From NCBI GenBank assembly GCA_035569695.1, contig DATMMO010000447.1:1-8325 (forward strand): DNA of 8,325 nt. Reading direction: 5' to 3'. A program made the translations under genes and the position numbers. This stretch comes from DASXMT01 sp035569695 (GTDB lineage: Bacteria > Actinomycetota > Acidimicrobiia > Acidimicrobiales > RAAP-2). The notes beneath the pieces are model-generated. The model saw nothing but the letters and a program-made list of their open reading frames with translations. It had not been told where the DNA came from and did no database searches. Positions 5,969 through 8,325 of this stretch are shown piece by piece (the stretch's first letter is position 1; each line of letters begins with the position of its first letter).

Positions 5969-7089
5969 GCTGCACCGGCCAGGTCCGACCGGCCCAACTG
6001 CTCGGCGGCCCAGCTGGCGTGCTCTCGGATCATGGCGTCGGGGTCGGCCAGCGCCCGGGTGAGGGCGGCCTCGACGGCGGGATCGCGACCATTGCCGGTG
6101 TTGCCCAGGGCCACCAACGCGTTGCGGCGGAGATAGCGAGGATCACGCTCGGCGATGTACCAGCGCCCGTGGCGCTCCAGGAGCTCGTCGTCCGACGAGG
6201 CCAGTAGGGCCAGCAGGTCCACGGTGGGCTCGGCCCCGGCATCGGGGGCACCGGGCGGGGTACGGCGATCGGCCAACCGGTTGATGGGGCACACCTGTTG
6301 GCACTCGTCGCAGCCGTAGATCCGGTCGCCGAGGGCGCGCCGCCACGCTTCTGGGAACGAGCCGGGGGCCTGGACCAACCAGGCCAGGCACCGGCGGGCA
6401 TCGACCACGCCGGGAGCCACGATGGCCCCCGTCGGGCAGGCTGCCATGCACCGGGAGCAGGATCCACATCCCCGAGCGTGCTCGGTCGGTACTCGCTCGG
6501 CGCGTGGGAGCGGAGCGTCGGTGACCACACTCCCCAGCACGAACCAGGATCCCAGTCCATCCAATAGGAGCAGTGAATTCTTCCCGTACCATCCGATCCC
6601 GGCTCGGTGGGCGGCGGCCCGGTCGACCAGGGCGTTGTCGTCACAGACCACGCGCGCCCGCCATCCGTCGGCTTCGAGCCGCTCGGCCACCTGGCCCAGC
6701 GCGGTCCGCAGCGGCGCGTAGTGGTCCTGCCAGGAATAGCGGGCCACCCGGCCCACGGGGCGGGGTTGGCTCGGGGCCTCGGGATCGGGATCGGCCCGGC
6801 GGTAACCCCAGGCCCCGACCACGAGGGAGCGGGCGCCAGGGAGGGTGCGTCTGGGGTCGGTGGAACGCTCAGGGTTTCGATAGGTGAACTGCATGCCCCC
6901 GTGCAGGCCGATGGCCTTGCGGTCGACCAGGTGCGCCCTGGTCTCGAGGAACTCCTCGGGCCCGGCGATGCCCAGGGCGGCCAGACCGTTGCGTTGGGCC
7001 AGCGCGTGCAGATCGGCGACCAGGGTCTCCCCCACCGGGGCGTCGGGCGTCCGTTCGGCGGTCGGTGCGGGCACGCACCATGCTTGCAC
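5965..7089 (-). CDS. queG: Epoxyqueuosine reductase QueG-like iron-sulfur protein
   Basis: This is a 374-aa protein of the QueG family. QueG reduces epoxyqueuosine to queuosine in the tRNA wobble position, using cobalamin and two [4Fe-4S] clusters. The N-terminal half is the cobalamin/active-site region with VVGAWGY (90-96), VCDDNALVDR (148-157, Asp150 aligns with the catalytic Asp) and AGIGWYGKNSLLL (163-175). The ferredoxin part has Cys208, 211, 214 and 218, a lone Cys234, then Cys260, 263 and 267 in CDECQQVCPIN. The C-terminus carries HEAT-like repeats (RYLRRNALVALGNTG, AMIREHASWAAEQLG) that bind the tRNA arm. The GTG start at 7089 lies 17 nt after the small CxxC gene; GTG 7035 is an alternative nearer the usual family N-terminus, and neither has a clear Shine-Dalgarno. 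Its stop overlaps the GT4 start. No tgt or queA gene is visible in the window, so the queuosine role rests on family membership. Confidence 0.9.
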   Translation of the reverse strand: MQAWCVPAPTAERTPDAPVGETLVADLHALAQRNGLAALGIAGPEEFLETRAHLVDRKAIGLHGGMQFTYRNPERSTDPRRTLPGARSLVVGAWGYRRADPDPEAPSQPRPVGRVARYSWQDHYAPLRTALGQVAERLEADGWRARVVCDDNALVDRAAAHRAGIGWYGKNSLLLLDGLGSWFVLGSVVTDAPLPRAERVPTEHARGCGSCSRCMAACPTGAIVAPGVVDARRCLAWLVQAPGSFPEAWRRALGDRIYGCDECQQVCPINRLADRRTPPGAPDAGAEPTVDLLALLASSDDELLERHGRWYIAERDPRYLRRNALVALGNTGNGRDPAVEAALTRALADPDAMIREHASWAAEQLGRSDLAGAA

Positions 7090-7106
7090 GAGCCGACACT
7101 GGTGGG

Positions 7107-7370
7107 TTACCCGACCTTGCGGGCGTGGCGGCTCCCCGGGACCAGGCCGGCCTGCTCCAGCAGGCGAACGGCTCGAGCCTCGTCGGCGTCGATCACCACG
7201 GCGTCGTCACTCTCACGCCCGACGATGAAGCTGACGACGCAGTCATCGCACACCGAGGTGTGCTGGTGGGCGCAATCGGCGCAGTCGATAGTGAGGGCCT
7301 CGGGAGCAGATGCCCGGAGCGCCGGGGGCGCAACGGGCACAGCAGCGATGGGAAGGGTCGTTGCAGGCAC
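7107..7370 (-). CDS. Small hypothetical protein with paired CxxC motifs
   Basis: This is an 87-aa protein with no family I can name. After an Ala/Pro-rich leader (residues 2-26) comes Cys30-AD-Cys33, then seven residues and Cys41-DD-Cys44, a spacing that suits a zinc ribbon or small metal knuckle. It is followed by a strand VVSFIVG, an acidic stretch (RESDDAVVIDADEA) and a helix AVRLLEQAGLVPG. The frame is open far upstream into the antisense of the GNAT gene, but the start is set by a perfect AGGAGGT with a 6-nt spacer before the GTG at 7370; the ATG codons at 7400, 7412 and 7424 lack such a site. It ends 17 nt before queG and is likely to share its transcript. Metal binding is inferred from the cysteines only; no function is proposed. 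Confidence 0.75.
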   Translation of the reverse strand: MPATTLPIAAVPVAPPALRASAPEALTIDCADCAHQHTSVCDDCVVSFIVGRESDDAVVIDADEARAVRLLEQAGLVPGSRHARKVG

Positions 7371-7376
7371 GGACTG

Positions 7377-7383
7377 ACCTCCT
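7377..7383 (-). promoter_or_regulatory. Consensus Shine-Dalgarno for the small CxxC gene
   Basis: AGGAGGT on the minus strand lies 6 nt before the GTG at 7370. It is the clearest ribosome binding site in the window and decides the start among several in-frame ATG and GTG codons. Confidence 0.75.
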
Positions 7384-7478
7384 GTGGACGGCGGGTTCAT
7401 CGGATCCAACATGTCCCGGCCCATGATGACGAGAGGGTGTGACAGGCCCTTTCGGGGCGGAGGGGAGTAGGGGCAATC

Positions 7479-7505
7479 CGGTGGGCCCCCGGGCCTCGGT
7501 GGGCC
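7479..7505. repeat. 9-bp direct repeat in the divergent GNAT upstream region
   Basis: CGGTGGGCC occurs at 7479-7487 and again at 7497-7505, 18 bp from start to start. The spacer (CCCGGGCCT) contains CCCGGG, and GGCCC-CC-GGGCC (7484-7495) forms a dyad. The second copy ends 31 bp before the GNAT ATG, where an operator or activator site could lie. Function is inferred from position; chance in GC-rich DNA is possible. Confidence 0.4.
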
Positions 7506-7536
7506 GTCTTGGACCGCTTCGGGCAAACTGGAAACA

Positions 7537-8136
7537 ATGGCACCCGAGATCGCCCTGACCTGGCCCAACGGCCCAACCGACCTGCTGTCGACCGACGTCC
7601 ATCGCATCATCCACGCCGTCACCGCCCTGGGGGGTGCGGTCGGCTGGATCGAGCCACCGTCGCAGCACGAGAGCGACGCCTGGCTCCTCCCCCTGCTCGA
7701 GGAGGTAGGGCGGGGCGACGCCGCCCTCTGTGTCGCCTCCACCGACGGCGTGCCGGCGGCATTCGGCTGTTGGCGGCGTGACCCGGGCCCGATCTTCGCC
7801 CATCGGGCCCAGGTGTCCAAGGTGATGGCCCATCCCGACGCTCGGGGCCTCGGGCTGGGCGAGCTCATCGTCTCCTCGCTGGTCGCCCAGGCCCGGACCT
7901 CGGGGATCGAGACGCTGCGACTCTCGGCTCGGGGCAACAACCATCTGGCCATCGAGCTCTACCAGCGCCTGGGATTTCAGGTGTGGGGCCGATTGCCGAA
8001 CTCCATCGAGGTCGGGGACCTCCGCTTCGACGACGTACACCTGTACCTGCAGTTCGATCGGCCGGCGACGGTGACCCTGCTGGGCTCGTCGCCCGAGGGT
8101 CCAGGATTCTCGGCGGCGCCTGTCGCCGGTCAGTAA
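7537..8136 (+). CDS. GNAT family N-acetyltransferase
   Basis: This is a 199-aa acetyl-CoA-dependent acyltransferase of the GNAT superfamily. Motif A is clear: strand VSKVMAHPDA then Arg103-GLGLG-Glu109, the RxxGxG pyrophosphate loop, with helix LIVSSLVAQARTSG. Motif B follows as LRLSARGNNHLAIELYQRLGF (Asn134/Asn135, Tyr142, GF 146-147) and VWGRLPNSI. The N-terminal part (about 1-60) includes an Asp/His-rich helix VHRIIHAVTAL and a WIEPPSQHES loop; the strand VPAAFGCWRRDPGP starts the core. The substrate cannot be told from sequence; relatives modify amines, amino acids or proteins. The start is ATG 7537 with no real Shine-Dalgarno (only GGAA close by). It is transcribed divergently from the small CxxC gene and overlaps the downstream dehydrogenase tail to tail by 7 bp. 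The last about 25 residues are a loose Gly/Ser/Pro tail. Confidence 0.9.
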   Translation: MAPEIALTWPNGPTDLLSTDVHRIIHAVTALGGAVGWIEPPSQHESDAWLLPLLEEVGRGDAALCVASTDGVPAAFGCWRRDPGPIFAHRAQVSKVMAHPDARGLGLGELIVSSLVAQARTSGIETLRLSARGNNHLAIELYQRLGFQVWGRLPNSIEVGDLRFDDVHLYLQFDRPATVTLLGSSPEGPGFSAAPVAGQ

Positions 8137-8325
8137 CCGGCGCGGGGATCGACCAGGCCCACCAGTTCGTCGCCGGCCACGAAGCGGGCCACGTTGGTCC
8201 GGATGCGCTCGGCCAGCCGGGGCCGGACCATGTCGGCGGTATCGGCGGTGTGGGGGGTGATGATGCAGTTGGGCTGGCTCCACAGGGAATGGCCCTCGGG
8301 CAGTGGCTCGGGATCGGTCACGTCG
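8130..8325 (-). CDS. D-2-hydroxyacid dehydrogenase, C-terminal part (cut by window end)
   Basis: Only the last 64 codons are in the window; the rest lies beyond 8325. The fragment begins DVTDPEPLPEGHSLW, continues NCIITPHTADT and ends with a helix LAERIRTNVARFVAGDELVGLVD. This is the classic end of NAD-dependent D-isomer 2-hydroxyacid dehydrogenases, where the His of TPHTA is the catalytic acid/base. The family includes phosphoglycerate, glyoxylate/hydroxypyruvate and D-lactate dehydrogenases; the fragment cannot decide among them. Its TGA lies inside the last codons of the convergent GNAT gene. Confidence 0.9.
   Translation of the reverse strand, partial: DVTDPEPLPEGHSLWSQPNCIITPHTADTADMVRPRLAERIRTNVARFVAGDELVGLVDPRAGY

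Noticed and set aside
4448..6136. A 562-codon plus-strand open frame opposite the SRPBCC and GT4 genes
   Set aside because: It is a composition shadow: it is rich in Gly, His, Arg and Asp with no recognisable motif, and it lies opposite two clear conserved genes. In GC-rich DNA the antisense frame often stays open.
7107..7952. The long 281-codon version of the small CxxC gene frame
   Set aside because: Its first two thirds run antisense to the motif-bearing GNAT gene and resemble nothing. A perfect Shine-Dalgarno sets the start at 7370.
7243..8283. A 346-codon minus-strand open frame across the GNAT region
   Set aside because: It is antisense to GNAT, overlaps both the CxxC gene and the dehydrogenase end in another frame, and has Arg/Gly/Pro-rich content without motifs.

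Overview
The window looks like chromosomal DNA of a high-GC actinobacterium. The evidence is strong G/C bias at third codon positions, frequent GTG and TTG starts, a probable F420-dependent LLM-family oxidoreductase, a glycosyltransferase close to mycobacterial PimB', and several promoter-like TAnnnT boxes 6-7 nt in front of start codons, the usual layout of leaderless actinobacterial mRNAs. A member of the Acidimicrobiia is my guess; no rRNA or other marker is present to settle it. I see no insertion sequences, phage genes, CRISPR, tRNA or rRNA.

Left part (1-1716): a two-gene minus-strand unit holds a PlsC-type acyltransferase (813-1544) followed by an ACT-domain protein with a degenerate GAF-like C-terminal half (142-801). 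A palindrome-rich 172-bp intergenic region separates it from a divergent TetR-family regulator (1717-2343, plus strand). The intact helix-turn-helix of the regulator can only be read if translation starts at an ATC codon, or if there is a one-base frame disturbance. A GC hairpin sits between the convergent tetR and alaC genes.

Centre (2375-7370): six genes on the minus strand run, in order of transcription, a small CxxC/CxxC protein (87 aa), a QueG-like iron-sulfur protein, a GT4 glycosyltransferase of PimB' type, a SRPBCC/polyketide-cyclase-like protein, a short LLM-class flavin oxidoreductase and an AlaC-type aminotransferase. queG/GT4 overlap by GTGA and SRPBCC/LLM by TTGA, so these pairs are probably translationally coupled. 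alaC has its own candidate leaderless promoter. The GT4, SRPBCC and PlsC genes recall the Rv2181-Rv2188c envelope glycolipid region of Mycobacterium tuberculosis, so a role in phosphatidylinositol-mannoside-like lipid synthesis is a reasonable inference for this part.

Right part (7371-8325): a 166-bp divergent intergenic region carries a 9-bp direct repeat. It is followed by a plus-strand GNAT acetyltransferase (7537-8136), which overlaps tail to tail with the C-terminal end of a D-2-hydroxyacid dehydrogenase cut by the window edge.

Most of the content is ordinary housekeeping and envelope metabolism. The features most worth a second look are the TetR start codon, the palindromes beside it, the small cysteine-motif gene in front of queG, and the mixed queG-glycosyltransferase operon. 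I found no convincing evidence of a new defence or mobile system.
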